Position numbers and translations under genes: made by a program. From Nephrocerus scutellatus (Eukaryota > Arthropoda > Insecta > Diptera > Pipunculidae), in NCBI GenBank assembly GCA_947095585.1, contig OX352761.1, positions 112,331,890 through 112,395,889 on the forward strand: a DNA stretch of 64,000 bases, read 5' to 3'. Positions 1 to 11,864 of the stretch are shown here, piece after piece. The notes beneath the pieces are model-generated. The model saw only the letters and a list, made by a program, of their open reading frames with translations. It did not search any database and was not told the DNA's origin. Position 1 is the stretch's first letter. The number at the start of each line of letters is the position of its first letter.

Positions 1-440
1 CTGTGCCTGCCACGATTCGGGCCATCATCAGCGTCTCCACCACCATCCAGGTCATCATGATGAGCCTTTTTGCCGACTAGCTCGCGTCCTCTTCTACGTA
101 TTCCATTGCACGCTGCCAAGTACAAATAAGTACTTGTGTGATGATGAGAAATATAACGTAACTTTATTGATGTCAAACAAAATAGTCTGATTGTATATTT
201 GAATACAGATCAATCAATTCTCACATTTGACCTAACCTGAAATCAATCAAGCCATCTTCTAGAAATGTATTAGTAGCAATTTTCGGCATTACACAAAATA
301 AAGACAAAATAACCAACTATCAATTATAGCTAACAGACAGTGGTTTCTTTCAATTGCTTGTATTATGCCTCTAATTGCACTCCTTTGCATGATCTAATTT
401 TGACAGAAAATAGGTGCAATTCAGGTACGGCAGTAAGTGA
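1..440. other. No gene recognised
   Basis: AT-rich sequence with no convincing coding, RNA or repeat structure. The LINE relic begins at about 440. Confidence 0.5.
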
Positions 441-1985
441 CTGCATTTGGAAACGTTTTCCAACACCAGAATAGAAAAAATAGACGAGGTGGGTGACCTT
501 AACGTAAAGGTAGGCAAAGACAGCAATAATTGGGAACATGTCATGGGAAAGCATGGCCTTGGTTCTATGAATGACAACGGTAAAAGGTTTGCTGATCTAT
601 GTTCTGATCGCAACCTAATCATTGGAGGCACAATTTTTCCCCACAATAACATCCACAAAGCCACCCACCTGGACCTCTCCTGATCACATGTAAAACAACC
701 AAATTGATCACATCGCTATAAGCCGCAAGTGGCGATCATCGTAGCTGGACGTTAGAACGCGAAGAGCAGCCGACGTATACAGCGATGACCACCTTGTTGT
801 TGGCAGTGTGCGATTGAAGCTCGTGGTCCACTCGTCCACACGAAGTCAAACAACGAGAAAGCCAGCTGTAGCAGCACTGAAAGACCCAGATGTGAAGTAT
901 CGCTCTCCTCTGTATATGGTTTTGGCTGATTTTAAACGCGCTTTTGATAGCGTGGACCGAAACATGATTTGGCAGATTTTGTCTAGCTATGGTGTTCCGG
1001 AAAAACTCATTAACATCATTAAGGAGCTGTACCGCGACTCGACATGCCGCGTCATTCAAAACGGTCATCTTGGCTCACCTTTCAACATCTACTCGGGAGT
1101 CAAGCAAGGTTGCACCCTCTCACCATTGCTTTTCACAATTGTCATCGACTGGGTGATGAAAATAGTAACCCGTACTCCATCGGGTTTGCCATGGAATGTT
1201 TTTCACCGCCTAGAAGACCTGGACTATGCCGATGATATCTGTCTCCTATCACAATCGCTAGGTTACATGGAGCGAAAATTAACCTCTCTAGAACTCCACG
1301 CTAGCAAAGTGGGTTTAAAAATTAACGTCTCAAAAACAAAACTACTTCGTGTTAATGCTAGTGGAACATGTGATCTCTCACTTGACGGGCATCAGATAGA
1401 GGAAGTCGATAAGTTTTGTTATTTGGGCAGCTAGATGTCAAAAAATGGTGGTGCTGACTCGGATGTGTGCTCTCGTGTAAACAAGGCGCAACACTCCTAA
1501 ATAATATCTGGAACTCCTCGCAAATCTGCCATAACCTGAAGCTAACGATCTTCAGATGTAACGTTCTCTCAGTACTCTTGTATGGCTGCGAAACATGGAA
1601 AGTCATAGAGTCAATTGAGACGCGCCTCCAAGTCTTCATTAACAAGTACTTAAGGCGGATACTGATAATAAGGTGGCCGGATATTATCACCAATCAAGAC
1701 TTGTGGAGAGTAACGCAGCAGGAAGAAATCGCGATCATTATCAGGCGACGAAAATGGAGCTCGATTGGCAACACTTTGAGAAAGCCAGCGGACGATATTA
1801 CGAAACTAGCGCTCGACTGGAATCCGAAGCCGCCGAGTTGGCCGTCCTAGCAAGACATGGAAAAGGACGATAGAAGAGGAAGCAAGATCTCAGGGGACGG
1901 AGTGGCGTCTGTTGAAACCTCAGGCGTTAAATCGAGTTCGTTGGCAGGCGTTTGTAGAAGCCCTATGCTACCCCGCGGAGTAAAG
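440..1985 (+). mobile_element. Degenerate non-LTR retrotransposon (LINE), endonuclease to C-terminus
   Basis: Three broken reading frames follow in LINE order. 447-683 resembles the end of an AP endonuclease. 808-1434 is reverse transcriptase, with a FKRAFDSVDR palm motif, GCTLSPLLF and the catalytic box YADD. 1467-1977 is the C-terminal region, with LLYGCETWK and an arginine-rich stretch. The frame can be followed to a stop near 1978, after which an AAGAAAG-rich tail begins. Frame changes near 690-800 and 1435-1465 show it is dead. The general type is RTE/jockey-like; I cannot fix the clade. Confidence 0.85.
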
Positions 1986-1999
1986 GAAAGAAAGAATGA

Positions 2000-2700
2000 A
2001 AATAAATTTGGTTTAGGAGTTCTCAGTTAGATTTTTTAAAGTGCCAGAAAAGCTTTTTAAGAATATGCTCTACAAGGGTTGGGGTAATTGAAAATTTGGC
2101 TATTACCATAGCGTGGTCGGAAAGTCCTAATGGAGCATATAATAAGAAATAAATCTAAAAGGTGAAGTGATTGACCAGTTATATATATATCTAGTTGGCT
2201 TATTGACTAGTTACCTTAGAAGATTGATATTTGTAAATAGTTCTACAGTTTCTCCTGTTCGATCTCTACCTACCTCGAAAATGTCAGCATCAGTATCATT
2301 GTGGAGATTAAAATCGCCCAAGACTACCAATTCCGATGTTGGTGAGGACTTATAAATTATGACTATAGTTTCCGATAAATAGTCTAACTCATTAGTAGTG
2401 TCATCAGGTGACAAATGAGGACTTACGGTATAGGGAACAAATATACATGGAATGGATTGAAATTTTAATTACAATCCATAATGCATTGAAAAGGGAATTA
2501 CAGTTCGGGACAATAAATTTGGCCTCACTAAAATAAATATCTTTCCGAACAAAGAGAATAACCCCTCGATGCGAAACCAAAATGTCGACATGAGAATACT
2601 CCGCACATTGAAAATCAATTTTGGGCACCCATATAAGATACCTCAGTTTCACATAAACTAAGATCGACTGGTTTATTCGCGTCAAGATGGGAAACGACCG
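2000..2700 (-). mobile_element. LINE endonuclease fragment
   Basis: Read on the minus strand, 2685-2404 and 2414-2211 are two adjoining frames. The second carries VVLGDFNLHN, a typical AP-endonuclease motif of non-LTR elements. Further on, towards 2030, a degenerate LSDHA-like segment can be followed, as at the end of that domain. No reverse transcriptase follows, and stops interrupt it. Confidence 0.7.
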
Positions 2701-3028
2701 AGTTAGTGGGATAGGGCAGCTGGGAAATGCCGGGTATTTCAGTTAGTTTCAAATAAATATGTTTTGCATTTTGCTTTTGCTTTTAGAAAAATTGATGAGT
2801 TCCCCGTCAAAACAACCTATGTTTGGTAACAAGCATCTACAAGACTTGGTAAGCGAATAGTACATTTGGAAAAACTGGGAATTCAATTTTACAAGGTTTT
2901 TGACAATATTACTTACCGGCTGTATTGATCGCGTACCATCCAAATTCTACAGAATGTAAGTAGTTGATGAAAGAAATGTGACTTACATTTTTTATTCTAT
3001 TCTATTATGCCTACCCATGTCTGAAAAA

Positions 3029-3325
3029 CTAGTTGGGAGTAGATAATAAAAGGAATGCTAGTTTTTCACAATTGATATAAATCGCTACTAGTTTCGTAGG
3101 TCCAATAGTAACGCATTCGTAACTGAAAGCCGCTCGTGAAACATTGGAAGTGGTTCGAAGACGACGCGTTGCACGTAACCTAATCCTTTCAATTTCATTT
3201 TTCTCTTCACGTTGTTCTGTAGTCCGATTAGATTGAAAATATGCTTGGTTTGTAGCATTTCGAGTTCTTTGATCCAAATAACAGTAAGTAGAAAAGTAGT
3301 AGTAGTAGAAAAGTAGGCGACACAT
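3029..3325 (-). mobile_element. Possible Helitron protein remnant
   Basis: A 98-residue open frame contains an ER-R-ATRRLR basic stretch, then SRAAFSYE and a VTIGP segment. This order resembles the region upstream of the helicase-like domain in insect Helitron proteins. No helicase motif is present. It could also be chance coding. A non-autonomous Helitron with good ends lies at 37300-37731. Confidence 0.3.
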
Positions 3326-3785
3326 TTTACATTTAAATTAAATTGAAAACGAATGTTATCAAGTCGTGTAAATTACTATTCTTAGCATTTAGAAAACAGA
3401 ATTTATATATTTGTTTATTTGTTTACTCAAAAGAAAGATCTGAAGTAGGATTAGAGGTTATCGCAAGTAGTTGTCCGGGCATAATGGAATACAGGAACTA
3501 CCTGAACTCTTAAAGCTTTTATCTTAAATTCTATTAAATCCCTTTGGTCGGTTTTAAAGCTTGGCATTTGTATTATTAGCTGCGTTTTTCATCAGACAAC
3601 TGTTCTAGAACATAACATATTTCTTTGGATTTTTGATGTGCAAACATCTTAGGGCTAGGGCTGAAATTTCATTTCGCGTTGCACAATGACGCACATTGGT
3701 CTAAAATAAAGTTATATTAATCTATATATACGTACATTAATTTTTATGTGTACATTTATACATATTACAAACAAAACGTCTCTCT
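3326..3785. other. No gene recognised
   Basis: AT-rich spacer without recognisable coding or repeat structure. Confidence 0.4.
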
Positions 3786-3794
3786 GTTGGTTCC

Positions 3795-4195
3795 CCATCC
3801 GGAAGGGTTATTTTGGTGTCTTGACGTGGCTAAAGGGGTGGTGTTTTGGGTTTTTGAAAATGTTATTATGGGGGTCTTGAATGGGGTCATGATGATGTCT
3901 TGAAAGGTTTATTTTTTTTGTGGCTATTGGCTAATGTGGCTATTTGGGATTTTAAGCGCATTTTGAGGTGGTCTTGTGGGTGATCTTGAATGGGTAGTAA
4001 TGGATTTTTGAGGTGTTGTCTTCCGGTGGTCTTGATGCGATTTTGAGGTGGTCCTGAGGGAGGTTTTGAGACGGGACCTAAAGCTGTTTTGGGGGAGTTT
4101 TGAGAAGGGTTTTAAGGGGGTTTTGATGGGAATGGGATATTGAGGGGGTTTTAAGGTGGTCTTGAAGGCAGTTTTGAGGTGGATCTTGTAGTGTT
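3795..4195 (+). repeat. G/T-rich degenerate minisatellite
   Basis: About 400 bp made almost entirely of variants of GGTCTTGA and GGTTTTGA, often as GAGGTGGTCTTGA. The strand is strongly purine/pyrimidine skewed, with very few C outside TCTTG. Copies are imperfect and of variable spacing. Confidence 0.75.
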
Positions 4196-4269
4196 CGCAC
4201 AGTTGTTCGATTGGCTTCCGTTTATTGACTTAATCTTTAAAGAGAGTCAAAGTTTTAATTAGGTATTCA

Positions 4270-4760
4270 TATATACGGGTGGCTGAGACCAAGTGTTACC
4301 AAATGAAAACGCTGTAATTTTTTTAATTTTGATTATTTTTTATTGAAATTTCGTGGAATATGTTGAAAACAAATTACATTTTATGAAAAACATGTTACTG
4401 CTCGATATGACCTCCTTTGGCTCTGATTATTTGATTCAGTCTTCCATAGAAAGCATTGCATGCTGACCGAACGTGGGCTTGCGGAATTTTATTCCATTCT
4501 CGAACAAGAGCTGACTTCAATGCATCAACACTTTCGTATTTTTTAGTGGACACCTTATTCTCCAAAATGGACCATATGGAGAAATCCATGGGATTCAAGT
4601 CTGGTGAATATGGTGGCCATTCTTTCGACGAAATCAGCCGCGGAACGCAATTTTGTAAAAATTGCTGTGTCGCTGTAAGTAGACATATATTCAAATGTGC
4701 ACCATTGGCATTAACATGTGCGCCTCTCAGATTCTTACTGGGTAAAACCAACCATCAATA
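4270..4760 (-). mobile_element. Mariner/Tc1-family transposase fragment (C-terminal)
   Basis: A 118-residue minus-strand frame (4751-4395) contains PPYSPDLNPMDFSIW, the signature around the third catalytic acidic residue of mariner-type transposases, followed by the usual basic helical C-terminus. The N-terminal helix-turn-helix and first catalytic Asp are missing, so it is dead. Confidence 0.8.
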
Positions 4761-4764
4761 ATTA

Positions 4765-5285
4765 TTTCATAGGCAATCCCGCGGGACTACCGTTAGGCAT
4801 TTCATCACGGAAAGGCTCCCAGCTATGGCTGAATTTCCATTTATAATATTTTATTTCGTTTCCTACTTTCTATTCATCATGCTGTGTTACATTTCTTCAT
4901 TTCTTCTCCCACGCTCGAGACACTGTAGTCCTTGCATTATTCTGGTAGACATTGCACTGAATGCATTCCATATCTCCTCATTTTGTAGTATAGCATTGTT
5001 TTCTGGCGAAATGGTGTGTCCCTTTACTCTGACACATCCTGTCGTTCTCCTGCAAAACGCGGACAATGAAAGAAAACATGTTATACACCAGCTGGTATAC
5101 CCTCACATAAAGTACAGTAGGGCAACTCTCGTACTTATATTTAATGAGGCAAAAGCAACCAACCCCAATTAAAATTTTGGGATAGATAGAAGTCTTCTTC
5201 GCCATGACCTCTACCGGCCCATCATTTTACTGATGGTATTAATCTATAGGTCCATCTACCTTTACTTACTTACACTTACCCTTAG
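4765..5285. other. No gene recognised; possible retroelement debris
   Basis: Open frames of 115 aa (+) and 75 aa (-) overlap here without a recognisable domain. The segment lies between a mariner fragment and a LINE fragment and is probably more degraded element. Confidence 0.3.
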
Positions 5286-5289
5286 TCAT

Positions 5290-5640
5290 TAGACTTACAT
5301 GCCAGTTTCTAGCATACCTCCGCCGCCTATAAAGCACCTGGTACTCTTTTGCCAATATGTCGATTTGGAGCACAACCGCATGCCTCGTTCGAAGGTAGTT
5401 TTAAAGCCATAGATCACTCTTAGTGCACTGAGTCGCTGGATAGACGACTTAGTTCGCCAGTGTGTCAGCCCATATTGGCGCTACGTATAAAATAATCGAC
5501 GAGACAACACTAGCCTATAGGTTTATTCTAGTTTGTTAGTTCAGCACTGTCTCCGCTTTATGGCAACCTTCATATGCTTCTTGAATGATAGTTTGGCATC
5601 AATTACGATTTCCAGGCGAACTCATGGGTTTATTATGCGT
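5290..5640 (-). mobile_element. LINE fragment between reverse transcriptase and RNase H
   Basis: Minus-strand reading with frame corrections gives APIWADTL followed by QIDILAKEYQ and an arginine-rich RRRRYA. This is the pattern of the segment after the reverse transcriptase in I/R1/LOA-type elements. Stops and shifts are frequent and the rest of the element is absent. Confidence 0.55.
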
Positions 5641-5663
5641 TTGTTCCCAAGTTTTTTTTAAGT

Positions 5664-6374
5664 TGTAACGAAGTGTATACCAAATATATACATACAGCTA
5701 AGGTATTAATCTTTCTTTATTAGCGCTGACATAATTCGCAAGCATGTTTTGCAAGAACATACATACAATGCACAGGAAATCTTGCAGTCGGCAGAGCAAT
5801 TATGACCAAGAAAGTTCGTCTTCCCTGAACAGTTCGGCTCTGTGTTAAAATCTGCCTCAATCTGTTTAAATAAGGTTGCCTTCCGAAAACTTTTTCTACC
5901 AGCAGTTGTCGTTTCTGGAAAGTTTAGTGGCTGAGCGAGCTCTCCGCCGCAACCTCTAAGTATACCACAAACGCACCGGCCGACCGCAGCCGAATATTTA
6001 CCTTCATAGTCGTGGAAGTGTACGAGCTCAACGCCGCACTGCCTCGACTATTGACGACTGAACGACTAACAGGAACACTATGTGTGCCATAGTGCACCTC
6101 GTTCACCGCTTGACCGCCGACCATCTACTAGTCGCTTGATACGCATCGTGTACAATCGTAACTTTATCGACCGACCGACAGATAAGACCCTTTAGTTATT
6201 AATACCCATTTACCCATATAAAAATTTATATTTAGTAGTAACAATCACAACTGAAAGAACAATAAAAGAAAACATCCAAAAAATACCAAAAACAAACTGA
6301 TTTTAATTTGTAACACCACCTTAAACACGAACCTTGGGTGACCGACGAGCGTCACCCGAGCTAACATCGTTACA
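5664..6374. mobile_element. Solo LTR with 4-bp target duplication
   Basis: The 711-bp segment begins TGTAACGA and ends TCGTTACA, a perfect 8-bp terminal inversion of the TG...CA type. It is flanked on both sides by AAGT (5660-5663 and 6375-6378). Inside, near the right end, are a TATAAAA-like box (about 6218) and AATAAA (about 6261), as expected for an LTR. No internal retroviral-type genes adjoin, so it is a solo LTR. A 4-bp duplication suits a Ty3/gypsy-type element. It sits 137 bp beyond the Osiris stop codon and just past that gene's likely poly(A) signal. Confidence 0.8.
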
Positions 6375-6448
6375 AAGTGAATTGCCGTTCTTACATATGA
6401 AGGATTGAAGGTTAACAAGGCAACATTTGGTTTAAACTCTATCTAAAC

Positions 6449-6454
6449 TTTATT
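6449..6454 (-). terminator. Poly(A) signal of the Osiris gene
   Basis: AATAAA on the minus strand, 57 bp downstream of the Osiris stop codon and upstream of the solo LTR. Confidence 0.6.
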
Positions 6455-6510
6455 TGACTTGAAAATGTTGAAAAGTTTAAACGAAAAAGTAAAAAACGTT
6501 CCAAGTCGTC

Positions 6511-9500
6511 TCAAAATTCCCCCGGATGCGCAACCTCTAATCGAGGCACATGCCTTGGATGTTGCATTCCCGCATCTCCTCGATCATAATAGCTGTAAGG
6601 CTCACCGGGAACATGATACAGTCCATAGTGCACTCCACTGTTAGCGACCTAACGTTAGGATGAGAATAGCAAATTAAATTAAGTGTCGCTGCCAGACGCT
6701 TAGCGAACGAACCCTCTTCAATCCATTTATCGAAGCAAGCAACAAAGCCATTTTCGCCAGCAGCAGAGCTTTCCCACTGACAACAGATAGCAGTTGGAAT
6801 CCCATCGGCACAATGACTGCTCCGAACGCCGTCACGCCAAGCATCATAGTCATTATCATGTTGTTGCGATGATGTCTTCGAAAGCGTGCTGTGCTATTCG
6901 ATCCGGGACTGAGGGCAGCTGCAATAGAAGAAAGGAATGAAGAAAGATTATATTGTTTTTCAACCTTTATCTCAATGCTGCGAATGCTCAAATTTCAACG
7001 AGATTCTCCATCAGCATATTTACCTTTTTGATTTAATGATGATTCATATGCATTTGCCACCTGTTCCAGGCTGATTTGTAAGTAATGCGTAGATAGTGTT
7101 TCAGCCAATCGCATTTCCAAGCGTTTGAACCATGTTATGTGCTGCAAAGCTTTTCCTTCTATATTTGACCTTTGACAATAGAAAATAACTTGCATTTGTT
7201 ATCTAATTTGAATTCATTAAGGAATTGATGCAATTTACCGTTGCGATGTTGTGTCATCATTTACTGACGGTGCGACATTATCGATTCGCACAAATCTCAC
7301 ACCACTGCAGAGGGGAATCTCCTTGGAAGACAATATGCCATCGAGCATACGAAGTGATGTGACTTTGAAGCAACTCAAAGTTGTGTTGGTTGGTGTCTGC
7401 CAAGGAATGACAAATGAAGAAAAGGACCAAAGTTTAAATGCAACAAATAACAGATATCTTAACAAAAAAACTAATTTTAATGTTAGTTTAAAAAGTTCAA
7501 CAAAAAATTTTGAAGTTACTAACAAAATACCGGAAGCATTCCTCAAGACAAAAAGAGTTAGCATTTCAAAGGATTTTTTGTTCTTTAATAAAAACAACCC
7601 ATAAAAATTAAAATTTTTCTTGAAAATTCTCTAATCGGAGATACACACACACACACACACACACTGCGTGCTCGTTTTGTGGCAAAATCATTCACCAAAT
7701 GACGCAGCGGCCGCGAACAGCGCTGCTCACAAAGCACAGAGCTCATACTTTGCCGTGATCTGATGCGATATAGCGATATTTAAAAATTGTATATTGGGGT
7801 CCCCAAGGGGCCGATCGCTCCAAATTTTTACAAAAAGTGTTTTCCATCGAAGACACACATGTGTACAAAATTTAAAGAAAATCGGGTAAATTTTGTAAAA
7901 TATTTGTATGGGAGACCCCCGAAATTTTAATAGAAAGTGTTGTCTTGGGAGATATACATGTGTGCAAAATTTCAATAAAATCGGGCTGTAGGAAGTGGGT
8001 TAAAAATTGAGCACAAGATTTGGCCAGCCAGCCAGCCAGCCACGGGCAAGTGAAGTTAATATAGAGAATTTAAAAAGCATTATTACTTTGAGTGTTGTAG
8101 ACGTATACACGTCATTTGTTCGCCTAACCCACTTCCTAAAGCCCGATTTAATTGAAATTTTGCACACATGTGTATCTCCCATGACAACACTTTCTATTAA
8201 AATTTAGTGCCCTTCGGGCCGCGGGGTCAAGGGACTCCCATACAAATATTTTACAAAAGGTACCCGTTTTTCTTCAAATTTTATACACAGGTGTATCTCC
8301 AATAAAAAACACTTTTTATAAAAATTTGGAAGTGATCGGGCCCTGGGGTCGTGGGGCACCCATACAAATCTTATAAAAATAAAGTACCCGATTTTCTTCA
8401 AATTTTATACGCATGTGTTTATGCACTGGTAGAATTGCTTTCAAACGTCCACGTGGTGGCCACCGGTAATTTTCCTCCAATACAGGAAAAGATGAATGAT
8501 AGGTCTATCCATTGGCGCGAGGCCAATAACCTCGCCCATGAAAACCTTATTACGGATCCCCAAACGACAACGAAAACGGCTAAACGATTTAAGAATTGAA
8601 CGGCGAATTGAGAAGCTTTCAGTGACTAGTTATTACTCTCGTACGTTAGTCAGACTTTTGCGAAAGGTGGGACACCGTGAAATATACTTTTCGTGTTACT
8701 GGGATTCAAACCACAAACCTCCTACTCAGAAGCCATGATCTTATCCATTGAGCCATGGCGCCCACATAGCACGTGTAGCCGATACCCTGTCCAAACATAA
8801 CGCTGACATAACAGAAATCCAGGAGTTTAGGGGTGGAAATGGTATCTTACAAAAATCAGAGTGTGACTTATATTACAGCTGTGAAACATCATGTATTCGG
8901 GGTGGGGTTTCTAGTTAGGAAAATAATGAAAACCACCGTTACCGGATTAAAAGCAGTAAATGAATGGCTATGCACCCTTCGCGTGCGGAGCAGAAGTAAA
9001 AACAAAAGCCTCATAAACGTTCACGCACCCTACAGAGGATTCCCCAGATGATGAAAAAGAAGGATTCTTTGAATTAGTCGAACGGGAACTCCATGCCCGT
9101 AGGGAGCCAGTATTCGGGAAGTACACTGGCACCCTTAGCTTACAAGAGAGCACTTATGGTAATGCACAATAATACACCGCGTTTTACATACGCATATGCA
9201 AGGACAAAGACGGCAATATGACCGACAATCTCAAGGGAGATGCGAAGAGAACTTTCATGAGTTGATAAATGACCAGTATCAACTCATGAAAGTTCTCTAA
9301 CTGGGGAACTGGAGGCTACACCAATGACCGACAACCACACTATTATGCCACCACCAAGCATAAACGAAGTTATCAGAGCGATAAATCGGCTCAAAAATAA
9401 AAAGGCCTCGCGATTAGAAGCGGAGCCGATACAATCAGTAAGCCCCTCTATACAGCAAGCAATTCATGAACTAATAGTGCAAGTACGGGAGGAAGAAGCG

Positions 9501-11648
9501 ATGCCAGAAGACTGGCGAAGAGGCTCCATGTGCCCCATATATCAGAAAGGAGAAATCACAACATGCAGCAATTATCGTGGTATAACGTTGTTGAATACCG
9601 TGTATAAGATGTTCTCCTCTATCCTTCAAGACAGGATACCCCCATACGCTAAAGTCATCACTGGTCCATACCAGTGTGGCTTCATCAACAACTGATCAGA
9701 TTTACACCCTCAGGCAGGTGATGGAAAAATGTCTAGAGTTTCAAATCTCACTACACCATCTTTTTATAGACTTTAAAGCCGCCTATGATAGCATAGCCAG
9801 AGTAGAACTTTATAGAGCCATGAGAGAATTCCAAAGAAACTGACAAGGCTATGTAGGCTGACCATGACATTGTTATAAGCCAAGTAAAAATATCCGGATC
9901 TCTATCAAGCCCATTGAACATCTATAACGGGCTCCGACAAGGTGATGGACTGGCCTGGCGTTGGAGAAAGTGATCCGAGACTCTGAAGTAACGGCGAGAG
10001 GCGACGAATAAGTTCATTGAGATACTGGCTTACGCAGACGATACTGACATCGTTGGTAGAAACCGGAGAGCTGTACAGGAAGTTTTCATCCAGATCAGGT
10101 AGGCGGCACGAAATCTGGGGCTGCACATAAATGAGAGTAAAACCAAGTACATGGGGGACACGTCTGCGAGTAGAAGATCCAACATTGATCCTTCAATTCA
10201 AATAGTAGAGCGCGTATTTAACTATCACAGCCGATAATAGAATGGAACCAGAAATACACGCACGGTTGCTTAAAACCTTCAAATCTAAGAATTTGGCCCC
10301 GTATGTGAGGAAGGACGATTCTGGAGACTCTATAATGATGAGATCTACAAGCGTTACCGCGACGTCGACATCGTGAAGAGAATTAAGCTCGGTATGCTCC
10401 GGTGGGCAGGACACCTAGTTCGCATGAGCCTAGATGATCCTGCTCGGAAACTCCTTTGGGGTAGGATTTATGGAACACGACAGCGAGGCCGGCCAAGCCT
10501 ACGTTGGAAGTATGGCATAGACCAGGAAGCCCAGAGTTTAGGGATGCCTAACTGGATGACATCGGCTCGAAATCGGGACCGGTGGAGAGATTTTTTGCGG
10601 GAGTCCAGGACCGGACACCGGTTGTAGAGCCAGTTGAGTTAGTGACATCTAACCCAACATCAGAATAAGAAACATGCAGTTCCCTTTTTTCATCTCGCCA
10701 TTCGACTTACAGTTGTTATCAGTAAGAAGTAATCTGCACGATATTTAAAGGATTTTTTATCTGACCAACTTAGTGTAAATGTAAAGAAGGTCATATTTAC
10801 AGTAACCCTTTGCAGTTTCAATCCTGAAGAAGATGAAGATAAGTTCTCAAAATAGGCGAAGGGGGTTGCGGGTTGTGATGGAGCTGCACTCAATTTTGGT
10901 CAAATTATCTAAATGTGTTCGAAGAAAATATTTAAGGGGAAAAGTTGGAAAAGTTTCTTCTGCTCAAGTGCATCGGGAGGAAGCCTTACACCCTGCGTTA
11001 TCGTGAACATTTGTACTCATGAGCAATATTTTTATCACCTCGAAATCTCTTTCGTCTTTACTGGGGTCCCATTAGGTTGCTACTATAAAATAATTATTAT
11101 GACTTATTATAAAAGTAAGTTTCCGAGATCCAATATTTTTCGGGATATTGCAAAGAACTTCATATTTGGTATGGTATGCATGAACACGCTAAATGGCATT
11201 CTAACTTAAAGTGGTCAGAATACGATGACGTCAATGACAGGGATAAAAATAAAAGGATTTATTTCAATATAAAATGTGATATCGAGTGGAACGATTTGAC
11301 ACTAAAGCAATGCAGTCAATAACATAGAATATTTTTTTTATTTCGAGAAGTATTTTTTTAAAACATGAGAACCATTTTATTTCCGAGAATAACATATTTA
11401 TGTTTCCTAGACACTTTTATATTTTATAAATTATAAAAAATTCCTTGAACGACACACACCTTAACACACTCTTTGATATCCTTTCCTAACTTTTGTAAAT
11501 TATATATCCACGATAGTTGGCTCCTTTCTGGTTCACCAGCAATATCATAGTTCACCATTTTCACACCTGCTCTGGCTGTTGACGAGCAGAATATTATCAA
11601 GAGAATCAAATGAAACAGGATTTTGTTTTGGTTGCGTATTAAATGCAT
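6511..11648 (-). CDS. Osiris-family protein (DUF1676), five exons
   Basis: Osiris proteins are insect-specific secretory-pathway proteins active in cuticle-forming epithelia. Inferred exons: 11648-11460, 7396-7239, 7169-7024, 6918-6713, 6648-6511, giving 278 aa with all joins in phase. Exon 1 encodes a signal peptide (residues about 8-28, ILFHLILLIIFCSSTARA). Exons 1-2 carry the ECVK...LSCFKV two-cysteine region and ILSSKEIPL, typical of the family. Exon 4 carries the long hydrophobic DUF1676 segment (about 186-228, with GKALLLAKMALLLA). Exon 5 is rich in Tyr, His and Gly, as usual in Osiris tails. The last two splice choices are the least certain. Intron 1 (4.1 kb) holds a LINE, a SINE and a foldback repeat. 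Which numbered Osiris gene it matches cannot be told here. Confidence 0.9.
7643..7664. repeat. (AC)11 microsatellite
   Basis: Eleven uninterrupted AC units inside Osiris intron 1. Confidence 0.95.
7775..8440. repeat. Foldback element made of tandem sub-units
   Basis: Two arms (about 7775-8005 and 8120-8435) are imperfect reverse complements around a centre with a (CAGC)n run at about 8025-8041. Each arm holds roughly two tandem units, each with ACACATGTGTATCTCC, an ACACTTTnTATAAAAATTT stretch, a GATCGGGCC-GGGGTC block and CCCATACAAATnTTnTAAAA. Related sequence recurs at 59041-59130 and 59935-60050, so the family is dispersed. Short open frames here are by-products of the repeat. Confidence 0.75.
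8435..10680 (+). mobile_element. Degenerate LINE, nearly full set of domains
   Basis: Endonuclease remnants lie at about 8780-9160. A linker and the start of reverse transcriptase lie at 9324-9695 (RLKNKKAS, NYRGITLLN, LQDRIPPY). A further palm segment lies at about 9700-10130, with FKAAYDSIA and a YADDTD-like box. The C-terminus is at 10373-10627 (LRWAGHLVRM, RGRPSLRW, DRWRDF). Frameshifts and stops break it throughout. Related copies lie at 12490-12790, 40255-41745, 34750-35075 (-), 47530-47965 (-) and 50690-50905. A SINE interrupts the endonuclease part. It lies inside Osiris intron 1 on the opposite strand. Confidence 0.85.
8620..8775 (-). mobile_element. tRNA-derived SINE inserted in the LINE
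   Basis: On the minus strand, a tRNA-like head runs from 8763 downward. It has a pol III A box TGGCTCAATGG (8755-8745) and a B box GGTTTGAATCC (8712-8702) at tRNA-like spacing. The second LINE copy (about 40500-40545) lacks this segment between the matching flanks GAGCTT and TAGCCGATAC, which shows it is an insertion. The ends are approximate. Confidence 0.7.
10690..11420. other. Osiris intron 1 proximal part, nothing recognised
   Basis: Open frames of 67 and 98 aa show no domain or splice context. AT-rich intronic sequence. Confidence 0.4.
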
Positions 11649-11817
11649 ATCACACTTTTCTGGTTAAAGTCACTACTTTTCAAGAAAATTATTAAACATA
11701 TGGCATATGGCCTTTTGCATTTATTATTACACTTCTTTGAAAGGAAGGATCACCAATCCAAACGCACAACAGATGAAAAGTTTTATTTCCGCACGAACCT
11801 CTGACAAACCTTCAATG

Positions 11818-11860
11818 CCAACTGAATTTTCTCTTCGTTAACTTCTTAGTGTATATATAT
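11818..11860 (-). promoter_or_regulatory. TATA box and initiator of the Osiris gene
   Basis: On the minus strand, TATATATA (11859-11852) is followed about 32 bp on by the initiator TCAGTT (11825-11820), putting the start near 11823. That gives a 5' leader of about 175 nt to the ATG at 11648. The spacing fits a TATA/Inr promoter of a strongly regulated gene. Confidence 0.6.
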
Positions 11861-11864
11861 GGAG

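Noticed and set aside
7251..7604. 117-aa plus-strand frame
   Set aside because: Antisense to Osiris exon 2 and its flanking intron; the minus strand carries the family signature and splice sites.
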